A DNA stretch of 64,000 nucleotides from Salvelinus alpinus (lineage: Eukaryota > Chordata > Actinopteri > Salmoniformes > Salmonidae). Below, piece by piece: positions 35,801-46,924 of this stretch. A program made the translations under genes and the position numbers. Numbering within the stretch: the first letter of the stretch is position 1; each line of letters begins with the position of its first letter. The notes under the pieces are model-generated. The model was given only the letters and a program-made list of their open reading frames with translations, had not been told where the DNA came from and did no database searches. The stretch spans positions 13,753,805 through 13,817,804 of the forward strand of contig NC_092120.1 in NCBI RefSeq assembly GCF_045679555.1. The letters are read 5' to 3'.

Positions 35801-36419
35801 CTGTCACTTACTATTTTTTTCTACTGTACATTCTATAAAGTAAAGATGACTCATTCACTTTTAGATTGTATGTTGCCAAAAATGCACACATTTGACACTC
35901 ATCCAACAAATGTAGAGTGATTTACAATAAAAGGAAACTGAATGATAAAAAACTATGGATTTCATATTGTCTATTGTCTGCAGGTAGAACTGAAACATGA
36001 AAAGTAATGCAGTTTTTGTAATGCCATCAACTGTTAGTATTTTGAAAGTCGTTGTGCTATGATTGACTGTATGTTCCTCTTGGATAGAAAACATGTGCTA
36101 GTGTTTTGACAGAATGATTGGATTTTGAATCGAGTTTGACGTGTTTGATAGAGTTAGTGTATGTAGAGAAAGGTTTTTTGCATTTTGAAATGTGGAGTTG
36201 GTATTTAATGAACAAAATGTGGTTTTGAGCAGAAAATGAACTATTTGGCTAATTGTGTGATGTAGGTGTGTTGCTGTGTTAAGAGTTTAGAAAAAGTATC
36301 TTAAGTATAGGTAAACAGGTAAACACAATCACAGCAATTGTGAAAACTGTAAATATTATTTGAAAAGGACCATCAGGGATTGGTACATTCATTTTAGGAC
36401 TTAAATACTGTATAGCCAT

Positions 36420-36942
36420 TGAGTCTTGAAGAATATAACTTATAAAATGGCTCGTGAATTTATTCCAACTATCTTACCACATCAGGACCAAAAATATAAC
36501 AATTTCCAGAAGCTGAAAATGACCCAGTTCTTCATGGTCTGCATACTCACCAGACATGTCACCCATTGAGCATATTTGGGATGCTCTGGATCGATGCTTA
36601 CGACAGCATGTTCCAGTTCCCGCCAATATCTAGTAACTTCGCACAGCCATTGAAGAGGAGTGGGACAACATTCGACGGGCCACAATCAACAGCCTGATCA
36701 ACTCAATGTGTAGGAGATGTGTCGTGCTGCATGAGGCAAATGGTGGTCACAACAGATACTGACTGGTTCTGATCCACACCCCTACTTAAAAAAAAAAAGG
36801 AATCTATGACCAACAGATGCATATCTGTATTCCCAGTCATGTGAAATCCATAGATTAGGGTCTAATAAATGTATTTCAATTGACTGATTTCCTTATATGA
36901 ACTGTGAAATTGTTGCATGTTGCGTTTATACTTTTATTCAGT
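36420..36942 (+). pseudogene. Tc1 transposase C-terminus and right end (unit 4)
   Basis: Flank plus AYSPDMSPIEHIWDALD, the C-terminus, and the terminal repeat TTGCGTTTATACTTTTATTCAG. Like unit 2, it lacks the LINE insertion seen in units 1 and 3. It runs into 195 bp of a fifth unit core, which breaks off at 37138. Confidence 0.82.
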
Positions 36943-37138
36943 ATATTTAGGTCAGTGAGCAAACATTGTATTTGCTGCACCCAAAAAATGTATAGTATGT
37001 AGAGGAACACCCAGTTAAATATACAAACATCACAAGTGTTCTTGACGGAAGTGAATGAGGGTAAGGTGATATGACATCAAAACACATGACGTGGGTGCTT
37101 GGTTTCGGCATATTCTCTCATTGCATTATAAGTGTGTT

Positions 37139-37370
37139 GAACATCTACTTACCAACTTTCTATGTAAACTCTAGACATATTTTATTCAGCCTTTTAGGGA
37201 TAGAGGGAATCGGTTTGGAAAAACTAATTACACCTTGATTATGACAGACATTTGTTTATTTGTAATGATACACTGTCAATTCAGTGATTTATTGGTTTAT
37301 TCATGAAAGTTTATTAAAACAAGATCTTGATATAAGTGAAGTAATAAGCATAATCAAATAATATTCTTGA
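37139..37370. other. Right flank of the array, unannotated
   Basis: AT-rich sequence with no recognised feature; it begins where the fifth unit core stops. Confidence 0.4.
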
Positions 37371-37575
37371 GGGTGGCAGGTAGCCTAGTGGTTAGAGCAT
37401 TGGGCCAGTAACCGAAAGCTAAAAATCTGTTGTTCTGCCCCTGAGCAAGTCAGTTAACCTGCTGTTCCCCGGGCGCCGTGGATTTTGATTAAGGCAGCCC
37501 TCCACACCTCTCTGATTCAGAAGGGTTGAGTTAAATGCTGAAGGCATTCAGTTGTACAACTGACTACGTATCCCC
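37371..37575 (+). mobile_element. tRNA-derived SINE (HpaI/SmaI-type), box B deleted
   Basis: Box A is clear (GTAGCCTAGTGGTTAGAGC near 37380). After CCGAAAG the sequence skips the expected GGTTCGAATCC box and resumes at CTAAAAATCTG. The body ends ...CATTCAGTTGTACAACTGAC. Loss of box B should silence pol III transcription. Confidence 0.8.
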
Positions 37576-38223
37576 TTTATTTGTTAGGGGCCTTTCTGAA
37601 CACCCAAAGTCACCTTGCATCATGATAAGGTGTACAAAATGATATCCAACTTTGTTATTTATGTCAGTTGCCAACAAGTCATGCATTCCATTTTTAAAGG
37701 AATGCCTTCTGACCTCCGAGCAGATCATTATTATGCAAAGGATAAATCCTTGTATATTGACAGAATTTATACAACAGGATTTGGTTATACACACTAAACA
37801 GTCATTATTGTGGCCCAGACACATTGGCTGGACAGGCCCCAAAGGCAAAGTCTTTAAAGGCTAATTAATCTGAATGACAAACCTGCCAAGCTAGAACAAA
37901 CTCAAGGAAGACTATTTGCCATTGTGTGGTCCCTACTTTCAGAATTGGCGTTCTATTCCATATGCAGTCAACGCCATCCATAATTGTTCTTTTATTTACA
38001 CTAGTATTTACAGAGCGCTTCTCCTTTCTTTGTGGAGGTTTGCAGTGGAGAAACTACACCCCATGCGCTTACAAATTCATATTTACTTCTGTCAGCTTCT
38101 CAATGCTGGTTTCTGGATGTATTGTTGTTCTGCATTTATTGTGTAATATTGACAGCCTCTGCATCATTAGTAGTGAAAGAAAAGGTGAGCCTACCACAGT
38201 CACGAATACAGCCCAGCGTTGGC
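37576..38223. other. Upstream region of the CRISP gene
   Basis: No gene or transposon recognised. It contains the 5' flank and presumably the distal promoter of the CRISP gene. Confidence 0.4.
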
Positions 38224-38233
38224 TATATAAAAG
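38224..38233 (+). promoter_or_regulatory. TATA box of the CRISP gene
   Basis: TATATAAAAG stands about 50 bp before a GTAAGC splice donor at 38286. Transcription would start near 38255, giving a short non-coding exon 1. Confidence 0.7.
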
Positions 38234-38249
38234 GAAAAAGAACAGCACC

Positions 38250-40190
38250 AAGCGCCACTCAACCTCCTTGAAGACCCATGAGCAGGTAAGCCTCTTCGCT
38301 CTGCAAGAAGTACAGATCTTTACAGCATTACTATTCGAGAACATGCAAGTTAAAATGTGAGTTCATCAGTCTCCGTGATGTGCAAAGGCTAATCTCTTGA
38401 TTCTCAAAGGATTGCCTATTTTTATTGTTAGTACCATTTTTGCTTATGGCTATCAATGTGAATATGTGAGTGGGAAAAGACAAAAGTTGAGGTTAAAATG
38501 CAGTAACAAAAATGCAATAGATACTAGCATACAGTTGTGCAAAGGTTCTGACAACAGGCAAACTAAGGCAATGCACTCCATACTGATCATGTGGATTCTT
38601 ATTCTAGATAGGTGCAGTCTCTCTCTCCTGGATTTCAGGCACAATGTTTGCGTTATTGGTTTGCATCCTGACACTGCATGAAGTGTACTCTGTGTGCAAT
38701 GTGGTAAGTACTCCTACTAATTACTTAAAATAACATATGTCATCTGAAACAGTACATTAGACATGAAACCAATTACACGTTAAAGTATTTATGAAAGGTC
38801 TTACTCTGAAAGCTTTTCATTCTTTCCCTTGAGCCATCTCCTACTGCTGTGTCCACAGTCAAGTAAGCACAATTCCTTTCGAACATTTTAACACAGTGCC
38901 CAGTGAAAGTGTACACACTCGTTGCACAGTCTCCACATTTTGCTGCCTGAACATTTAAAAAGGGATTACACAACCTACTCCAGATTTTAAAAGTAAAAGA
39001 CAATTAGAACATTTGGCAGCCAACAGAGTTCATACTTGGTTGAAGCACCTTTGGCAGCCATTACAGCATTGAATCATTTTGAATAAGATTCTACCAACTT
39101 CGCACAACTCTTAGGGCAACATGTATTCATTGTTTTGTCAAAATTGCTAAAGCTCAGTAACTTCTGCTGGGAATCGTTGATGGACAGCAATATTCAAACC
39201 TAGTTTAAGGAGATTTCATTCAGGACTGAGACTGGACCATTCAGGAACAAGTAAACACCTTTTTGGAAAGCCATTCGGGTGTGTCTTTGGCATTAAAATA
39301 GGTAGAATTTTCCAGAGAAAAAAAAACGACCTCAGGGTTAGTATTATGGTGGCAGTATCATGTTATAGGTATTGCTTGTCATCGGCAGGGACTGGGGAGT
39401 GTGTCAATTTCAAAAATAAATATGAAAGCCGCAAAGCCCAGGTAAACATTGACAAAAATAACCCTCCTCAGTCTTCTGAAAATCCTGGGATAGAGTTCTA
39501 TTTTTCAGTGAGACAATTATACATAATGTTATGTCAAAGACACACCTGAATGGTGGATTACCAAGGTGCTGTGTTGCCGAGTGGTCTGGACTCAGTCCTG
39601 ACATAAATTTGCTTGAAAAGAGGTTTAAATATGCTTTCCGTCAATAATTCCCAACCAAATTTACTGCGCTTGAGCAATTTTGACAAACAAATTGGCATAT
39701 GCTGCCCTAGGAGATGTGCAAAGTTGGTAGAATATGATTCTAAATGATTTACATCTGTAATGGCTGCTGCACCAAGTATTAACTCTGGAGTGTGAAGACA
39801 CACACAAAAACAAAACATCTTTGTTTTTTGTTGTTGTGTGTTTACATTATCTATACCTTTCTTTTACTTCAAAAAGGTAGAGTAGATTGTGTAGATCTGT
39901 ACTGTAGGAAAAAATGTAATCCCTTTCAATTTGATGTGAAGACTTTGCAAACGGTGTGTAGACTTTCACTATCCTCTACCAACATGATTATAAATGAATT
40001 AAACTGGATTTAGTCATCACACACAATGTTTAATTCATCACGTATTGTTTTTACAAAAGAAAGTGGATTGATTTGGGAGTCATTGTCCAGATGTTGGCAA
40101 AGACATTAGGAGTAAATAGTTGCTTTGTATAATGGTTTAGTGAAGTATTTACATGTGGAGTAAGTAATGTGCATATAATCCCACAATATA

Positions 40191-40234
<44 letters not shown>

Positions 40235-43200
40235 ATAGAAATTTGCCCAGACAGCACAGCAGTTCAGGCTGAGATCCTTAACCAGCACAATGCCTTCCGG
40301 AGAGCGGTTACACCAACTGCTAGAGACATGCTCAAGATGGTACATTTTCATGATTCATATACTTTCCATCAGTAACAAACCTCAGAATCAATGTTTCCAA
40401 CATAGTATCCCCCAAAATCCATCATAAAGAATAGAATCCCTGATATGTAATTCATAGAGCAGCCTTATATGGTTCGTCTTTGTACAGGTAGAGAAAATAC
40501 AGTGGCAACAAAATACTCCTTGAACACTAGTATGTGGATGTCAGTCTTGTGGATGGCTTTATTCTAGAACTGTTAGTATTTGATTTGCAGAACTGGAGCG
40601 AGGAGGCAGCGGCCAGTGCTCAGGCTTGGGTTGACACCTGCTCCATGGCTCATGGCCCACCCAGCAGTCGCATGCTTGGCGGTACGTTTTCCCCTTTGTC
40701 TCTCCTTGACATCTCCTGTTTTTCCCTTGCTGTAGAGCAAACTAAGACAAATATATTTTATTGATTCATGCAACTCAAGACATTGGCTGCAATGGTATCA
40801 ATGTGAGCGTGATCTTAAGCTCAAATATATTTTGAATGTCATGATTTCTTATCACCAGTGACTCTCTATGGTAGCTTACATTTGTTGACATCTTAAATCC
40901 TGCATTCAAAGACATTTTAGTCAACTGTTCCAGTTTGATTCCACTGTTACACACCTATTTAGTAAACTTTTCCATGCATGCTTTACTTCTGAACAGACTA
41001 CGAAATGGGTGAGAACCTGTTCATGTCCTCCAATTCTAAGAATTGGACTGAAATAGTTACAGCCTGGCACAGTGAGGTCATAGATTACTCCTATCCCAAT
41101 GGATCTATCAATGGTAAATCCATCGGCCACTACACACAGGTAACATTCATCTTATGTGCAGATACATTATGACATGAAGTGCCTTCAGATAGTATTCAGA
41201 CTCATTGCCTTTTTCCACATTGTTACGTTACAATCTTCTAAAATGGATGAAATAAAACAATTTCCTCACCAATCTACACACAATACCCCATAATGACTAA
41301 GTGATTAAAAACAAAAAACAGAAATACCTTATTTACATAAGTATTCAGACCCTTTGCTATGAGACTCGAAAATTGAGGTGCATCCTCCGCACTTGAACCC
41401 GGTCCATTGATCATCCATGAGATGTTTCTACAACTTGATTGGAGTCCACCTGTGGTAAATTCAATTGATTGGACATGATTTGGAAAGGCAAACACCTGTC
41501 TATATAAGGTCCCACAGTTGACAGTGAATGTCAGAGCAAAACCCAAGCCATGAGGTCGAAGGAATTGTCTGTAAAGCTCTGAGACAGGATTGTGTCGAGG
41601 CACAGATCTGGGGAAGGATACCAAAAAATGTCTGCGGCATTGAAGGTCCCCAAGAACACAGTGTTCTCCATCATTCTTAAATGGAAGAAGTTTGAAATCA
41701 CCAAGGCCCTTCCTAGAGCTGTCCGCCCAGAGAAGGGTCTTGGTCAGAGAGGTGACCAAGAACCCGATGTTCAATCTGACAGAGCTCCAGAGTTCCTCTG
41801 TGGAGATGGTTGTCCTTCTGGAAGGTTCTCCCATCTCTGCAGCACTCCACCAATTAGGCCTTTATGGTAGAGTGGCCAGATGAAAGCCACTCCTCAATAA
41901 AAGGCACATGACAGCCCGCTATGAGTTTGCCAAAAGGCATCCAAAGACTCTCAGGTCATGAGAAACAAGATTCTCTGGTCTGATGAAACCAAGATTGAAC
42001 TCTTTGGCCTGAATGCTAAGCGTCACATCTGGAGGAAATCTGGCACCATCCCTACAGTGAAGCATGATGGTGGTGTCAGCATCATGCTGTGGGGGTGTTT
42101 TTCAGTGGCAGGGACTAGGAGACTAGGAGACTAGTCAGGATCGAGGCAAAGATGAACGGTGCAAAGTACAGGGGGATCCTTAATGAAAACCACACAGCCA
42201 AGATAACGCAGGAGTGGCTTCGGGACAAGTCTCTGAATGTCCTTGAGTGGCCCAGCCAGAGCCTGCACTTGAACCCGGTCGAACATCTCTGAAGAGACCT
42301 GAAAATAGCTGTGCAGCAACGCTCCCCTTCCAACCTCAAAGAGCTTGAGAGGATCTGCAGAGAAGATTGGGAGAACCTCCCCAAATACAGGTGTGCCAAG
42401 CTTGTAGCGTCATACCCAAGAAGACTTGAGGCTGTAATCGCTTCCAAAGGTGCTTCAACAAAGTACTGAGTAAAGGGTCTGAATACCTATGTAAAGGTCA
42501 CATCAGTGTCTTATTTTATAAAGTTGCTAATAATTTGCCATTATGGGGTATTGTGTGTAGATTGATGAGGGAACAACTTATTTTATACATTTTAGAATAA
42601 GGCTATAACGTAACAAAATGTGGGAAAAGTCAAGGGGTCTGAACACTTTCCGAATGCACTATGTAACATCTGATCAAATTACAGGTTTTATAGGCCAATT
42701 TATAGAGAATCAGTCTGAGGCAGATATAAAAAAAAGAACAAGAAGTTTAATGAATCAGCTAAAAGTTTGCTTGTTTAAAAAAATGTACAGTAAAACAATG
42801 CAAAAACACACCTCAGTTCCTTTCCCTGGATGGCTGTATCATTTTCTAAATATCTACAGTGCTTCCAGTGACAACTGACCATGTTCACAACCAAAAACAG
42901 TGACAAACAACTTCTGCATGAAAGAAAAGAGCAGTTAGCCACTATATCTACACAAACAGTAACTATTTTAGAAATACAAAATGTATTAACTTAGTCACCT
43001 TAAAAGAGGGCAGTTTCAATATACTGCTTGGACCCCCATGAACGTCTCTCCAAACACATCAAAGACAACTGCAGTGGCCTAACTTTCAAAGTAATACACA
43101 TGCTGTCAAATTTGAATAAACAAACACCAATATGGAAATAAACATACCTTTTGAACAGATTCGACCACACCCAAAACAGTTGCTAAAGATAGCATGGTCC

Positions 43201-44656
43201 CTAAAATGGTTGCCTTAAAACAGAGTGCACAGCAACAACACTATACAGGCTTAACACTGGACATTTAGGTACAAAAGGACCCGCAATGGACTATTTTTAT
43301 ACATTTTACATGTCCACCACTAATTAGGGTCAGATAGGAAACACACACCAACACTACAGTTCCTATTCTGTCATGTATATTTTCCGGGATATTTAATCAC
43401 ATATACCTATTGACACCAAAGGAATATATACTTACAAAATAGATTACTAACTTATTGACATTTCTTTTGGTAGCAATTTCCGTCATTGTATTGTACATAC
43501 ACTGAGTATACCAAACATTAGGAACACCTTCCTAATATTGAGTTGTCTCCACACAAACTGGTGCACCTGGCACCTACTACCATAAACCCATTCAAAAGGC
43601 ACTTAAATCTTTTGTCTAGGCCATTCACCCTCTGAATGGCACACATACACAATCCAGGTCTCAATTCTCTCAAGGCTTAAAAATCTTTCTTTAACCGGTC
43701 TCCTCTCCTTCTTCTACACTGATTGAAGTGGATTTAACAAGTGACATAAATAAGAGATCATAGCTTTCACCTGGATTCACCTGGTCAGTCTATGTCATGG
43801 AAAGAGACGGTGTTCTTAGTTCTTAACATTTTGTATACTCAGTGTATATTGTTATGAACCATTGTGCTACACCCGAAATAGCATCTGCTAAATACTGTAT
43901 GTGTATGCGACAAGTAACATTTGATTTGATTTGCTATGCTGTATGGTAGTCAGAGTGGTGTGTAGTTACCGACAAGTGTCATTATAGTTATTCGCCAATG
44001 AAACTCTGATAACACTAAACTGTGTTTCCTTCCATATAGGTGGTTTGGAACAGTTCATACAAGGTTGGCTGTGGTGTGGCCCTGTGTCCTGGCTCAGTCT
44101 ACTTCTATGGATGCCAGTATTACAGAGCGTATGTTGCACCAATCACACCCAAAATGCACCTAACACCTGTGTACAATTTCACCCTATTTACTGTAACTGA
44201 TAGTGAAAGGTAGGCATCATCCAGCGATCATTTCAATACTTTGGTTAACAGGGGAAACTACAGAGGAGTGGCTCCATACAAGGAAGGAGCTACATGTGCT
44301 GACTGCCCCAACTCCTGCGAAAACAAGCTTTGCAGTAAGTATCAGACATGATGAAAATGCATGTGGTCTAAAATCTTACCAATATGACTCAGCAATGTTA
44401 GTGATAGATTTCAAAAACATGTTCACAAGGTTCAATGTACAATAATCCCCAAATGTAAACTGTCAATATACAATGAATTGACTGCCAATGTTTCTTCTTA
44501 TGTGTCATTTCAGCCAATCCCTGTCCTTACATAAACAAGTATGTCAATTGTGCCGCCATGAAAAAACAGGCCGGGTGCAGTAATCCTTTGGTGTACGCCT
44601 GGTGTCCCGCCCTCTGCCTGTGCACCTCCAAAATCATCCCAATAGCAAAGAAGTGA
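38250..44656 (+). CDS. Cysteine-rich secretory protein (CRISP), eight exons
   Basis: Secreted CAP-superfamily protein. Exons: 1 non-coding, ~38250-38285; 2, 38639-38703, ATG at 38644, signal peptide (MFALLVCIL...); 3, 40239-40339, QHNAFRRAV; 4, 40591-40681, ending SSRMLG; 5, 40997-41139, MGENLF and GHYTQ; 6, 44040-44128, [12 protein letters not shown]; 7, 44252-44334; 8, 44514-44656 with TGA. All introns are GT-AG. The CAP tetrad residues are present (His in MAHG, Glu in GEN, Glu in HSEV, His in GHYTQ). Exons 7-8 encode ten cysteines, matching the hinge plus ion-channel-regulator-type domain. About 236 residues, usual for CRISPs. Odd: exon 2 ends in phase 0 but exon 3 needs one more base, so a tiny exon may be missing or the copy is damaged. 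It resembles vertebrate CRISPs including venom-type members; a venom role is not implied. Introns hold Tc1 copies. Confidence 0.87.
38898..39975. mobile_element. Old decayed Tc1-like transposon in CRISP intron 2
   Basis: The left end CCAGTGAAAGTGTACACACT and right end GTGTAGACTTTCACTAT are inverse copies. Internal text resembles the minus-strand Tc1 phrase GGTTGAAGCACCTTTGGCAGCCATTACAGC (39039-39067) shared with the family at 41178. No frame longer than about 80 codons survives. Confidence 0.72.
40191..40229. repeat. (TG)n microsatellite at a splice acceptor
   Basis: About 18 TG units end only 8 bp before the AG (40237-40238) of CRISP exon 3, occupying the place of the polypyrimidine tract. 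Confidence 0.93.
41178..42660 (+). mobile_element. Full-span Tc1 transposon in CRISP intron 5
   Basis: The ends AGTGCCTTCAGATAGTATTC and its degraded inverse GAACACTTTCCGAATGCACT bound 1483 bp. Inside are the direct-repeat words GGGGTATTGTGTGTAGATT and CAATACCCCATAATGAC and a broken transposase. A 5'-half copy of the same family, opposite orientation, is at 50962-51728. Confidence 0.88.
41550..42470 (+). pseudogene. Tc1 transposase, frameshifted
   Basis: The N-terminal region reads [22 protein letters not shown] (41592 on), then frameshifts at about 41720. Later text translates to [20 protein letters not shown] (near 41970), then [17 protein letters not shown] and [14 protein letters not shown] (42247-42285), where the Glu of the DDE triad is kept. 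The middle Asp region is deleted or blurred by the repeated GACTAGGAGACTAGGAGACTAG near 42110-42130. Inactive. Confidence 0.8.
42661..43497. other. CRISP intron 5, unannotated part
   Basis: AT-rich intronic DNA with no recognised exon or repeat. Confidence 0.4.
43500..43844. mobile_element. Tc1-type MITE in CRISP intron 5
   Basis: The ends CACTGAGTATACCAAACATT and inverse AACATTTTGTATACTCAGTG are flanked by TA on both sides. It is 345 bp with no transposase, a small non-autonomous Tc1 derivative. Confidence 0.9.
43857..43931 (+). mobile_element. LINE 3'-tail fragment
   Basis: Short match to the 3' end of the family at 50257-50955, finishing in GTAACATTTGATTTGATTTG. It is extremely 5'-truncated and lies beside the MITE. 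Confidence 0.65.
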
Positions 44657-45425
44657 AACCACCAGACCTCTCCAAAATGGTCCACTGAGAGATAACTTTG
44701 AATGATTCCTCTGTTGTTTCCTTGTCTATGAGAAGAAGAAAAAAACATAAAACCTGGTTGATCTATCTACTGTACTTCTGGTAAAGTCAGTTGATTTAAA
44801 AAATACTAACTATCACTAATAATATTTTAATAATCACTGTAGGTCTAAGGTACAGATAAAACATGATTCTTATTCTGGGGGTAACATAAGGTGTCTAATC
44901 TATAGTAACTAATGTTAGTTTGAAGCGTTGCAATGTATTTTGTTCCCTTTCATTGGTTTCAATGTCTTCATACCCATTTCACCAAAGAAAATCAATTTTT
45001 GATTTGCATGGATGTTGAATAAGAATATCCTCTACATTTTGATAAGCAATGTTTCCATCAGTTACAGTAACAGTGAACATTTTGATAATTTCATTTCTGC
45101 TAATTAACTACACAGTAATATGGTTATACAGAACTGTAATACCTCAACACATTTAACTTTAAGTTGATTCATGCTGCTCACCATTTGCTCTATCAACATT
45201 AAATGTTTGCACATGACAGAAATATATAACCCTTATTATTTTCCTCAATCACATTAAATGATCATGAAGATTAATTCATGGACTCTGTGTTAATGTGTTA
45301 ATTCATGGACTCTGTTACAACTCACTATCAGATAGTCATCGTCACCACCAGATGCCTCTGTTGTACAACAGTAAATTCTGTAAATTCTGTATCAGAATAA
45401 CATGACCGTCTGCAGGCTTGATATA
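44657..45425. other. CRISP 3'UTR and downstream flank
   Basis: AT-rich sequence after the stop. ATTAAA near 45199 is a possible polyadenylation signal; no clean AATAAA was found close to the stop. No gene seen. Confidence 0.4.
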
Positions 45426-46268
45426 CACTACCGTTCAAAAGTTTGGGGTCACTTAGAAATGTCCTTGTTTTTGAAAGAAAAGCACATTTTTTTTGTCCAT
45501 TAAAATATCATAAAATTGATCAGAAATACAGTGTAGACACTGTGAATTTTGTAAATGACTATTGTAGCTGGAAATGGCTGATTTTTTATCGAATATCTAC
45601 ATAGGCGTACAGAGGCCCATTATCAGCAACCATCACTCTTGTGTTCCAATGGTACGTTGTGTTAGCTAATCCAAGTTTATCATTTTAAAAGGCAAATTCA
45701 TCATTAGAAAACCCTTTTGCAATTATGTTAGCACAGCTGAAAACTGCTGTCCTGATTAAAGAAGCAATAAAACGGGCCTTCTTTAGACTATGAAACTCGT
45801 CAGTCTATTCTTGTTCTGAGAAATGGCTATTCCATGCGAGAAATTGCCAAGAAACTGAAGATCTCGTACAATGCTATGTACTACTCCCTTCACAGAACAG
45901 CGCAAACTGGCTTTAACCAGAATAGAAAGAGGAGTGGGAGGCTCCGGTGCACAACTGAGCAAGAGGACAAGTACATTAGTGTGTCTAGTTTGAGAAGCAG
46001 ACGCCTCACAAATCCTCAACTGGCAGCTTCATTAAATAGTACTCGCAAAACACCAGTCTCAACGTCAACAGTGAAGAGGCGACTCCGGGATGCTGGCCTT
46101 CTAGGCAGAGTTGCAAAGAGAAAGCCATATCTCAGACTGGCCAATAAAAAGAAAAGATTAAGATGGGCAAAAGAACACAGACACTGGAAAGAGGAACTCT
46201 GCCTAGAAGGCCAGCATCCCGGATATTATTTTAATGGACAATTCTTTTTTGCTTTTGAACAGTTAGTG
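45426..46268 (+). mobile_element. Tc1 deletion derivative (CACTACCG family)
   Basis: The ends CACTACCGTTCAAAAGTTTG and inverse CTTTTGAACAGTTAGTG are flanked by TA (45424-45425, 46269-46270). Its 843 bp lacks the catalytic half. An internal inverted repeat, CCGGGATGCTGGCCTTCTAG near 46087 against its complement near 46200-46221, marks a rearrangement. Confidence 0.88.
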
Positions 46269-46328
46269 TACACCGTCCCTTCTACTGTCCCTTACAACAT
46301 CCTGGAACTGATCAATATGTATTTTTAA
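45834..46328 (+). pseudogene. Tc1 transposase N-terminal fragment
   Basis: DNA-binding paired-like half of a Tc1 transposase: REIAKKLKISYNAMYYSLHR (first helix-turn-helix), a GRLR stretch, NSTRKTPVSTSTVKRRLRDA (second helix-turn-helix) and LRWAKEHRHW, after which the frame enters the inverted segment and the right terminal repeat. No catalytic Asp is encoded. It could bind terminal repeats if expressed, but nothing here suggests expression. Confidence 0.8.
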
Positions 46329-46924
46329 CAATTGATTTATGTGAACTGATCCTTAATCAGAAAAAAGACACATGACTTCTAATAAGAACACTGAGAAGGC
46401 AACACAAGGTGGAACTGGCACACTGATATAGAGGTAAGGTATTCTGCAGTATATTTATTGTCTAGAATTTGAATAAAAAAAGGTTCAATTTAACTGTTTA
46501 TGTTCATGTCTCATGTGTAGGCTATATAAACTTCAGCAATGCATACCCTCCTGCACATACACTCAGACATGATTAACTTTGACTAAAATATTAGAACGTA
46601 AACTGTAAGGATCCTTTTTGAATAGCCAAAGAGAATAAGAGCTGCTACAAGAAAAACAATTAATTATACTGTTATCTGTTTCAAAACCTGGATAGGCTAT
46701 GCTATTGAAGAAACATTTAGTCTTCTACAAGTTATGATCTGTTGACAATTGACATAAATACAGCATATTGATAAAGTCTCAGATTTACATTTTTCAGACC
46801 GTAAAATGCTATATTTTTATCCAGGAAATCATTTGGATTGACACAATCCAGCATCTTGAATTAAATCCAAGAGCACTGAATTAAATCCAAGATTTTAATA
46901 TTAGCTGATTAACATCCCAAGCGA

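Larger units (their letters stand above)
33168..36349 (+). mobile_element. IS630/Tc1-like transposon, copy C (full span)
   Basis: TA on both sides (33166-33167, 36350-36351), with the same terminal repeats as copy A. It is 3182 bp. Most of the 21-bp heptad array and the sequence before it are deleted at about 33481, but the 47-bp array has grown to 23 copies. Confidence 0.88.
16150..37138 (+). repeat. Tandem array of four units plus a partial fifth
   Basis: Units, by similarity: U1 16150-20516, U2 20517-28984, U3 28985-32502, U4 32503-36943, U5 (partial) 36944-37138. Each unit has about 650 bp of unique sequence (starting TTTAGGTCAGTGAGCATACA), a GT/G-rich run, a TA site holding an IS630-like transposon or empty, about 200 bp more, and the 3' part of a Tc1 element ending TTTTATTCAGTATA that runs straight into the next unit. 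Without later LINE insertions, U2 and U4 are about 4.2 and 4.4 kb. Identity between units looks very high by eye. Confidence 0.88.

Noticed and set aside
38277..38285. ATG at the end of CRISP exon 1 as the start codon
   Set aside because: Spliced to exon 2 it reads into a stop within 16 codons, whereas the ATG at 38644 gives a signal peptide.
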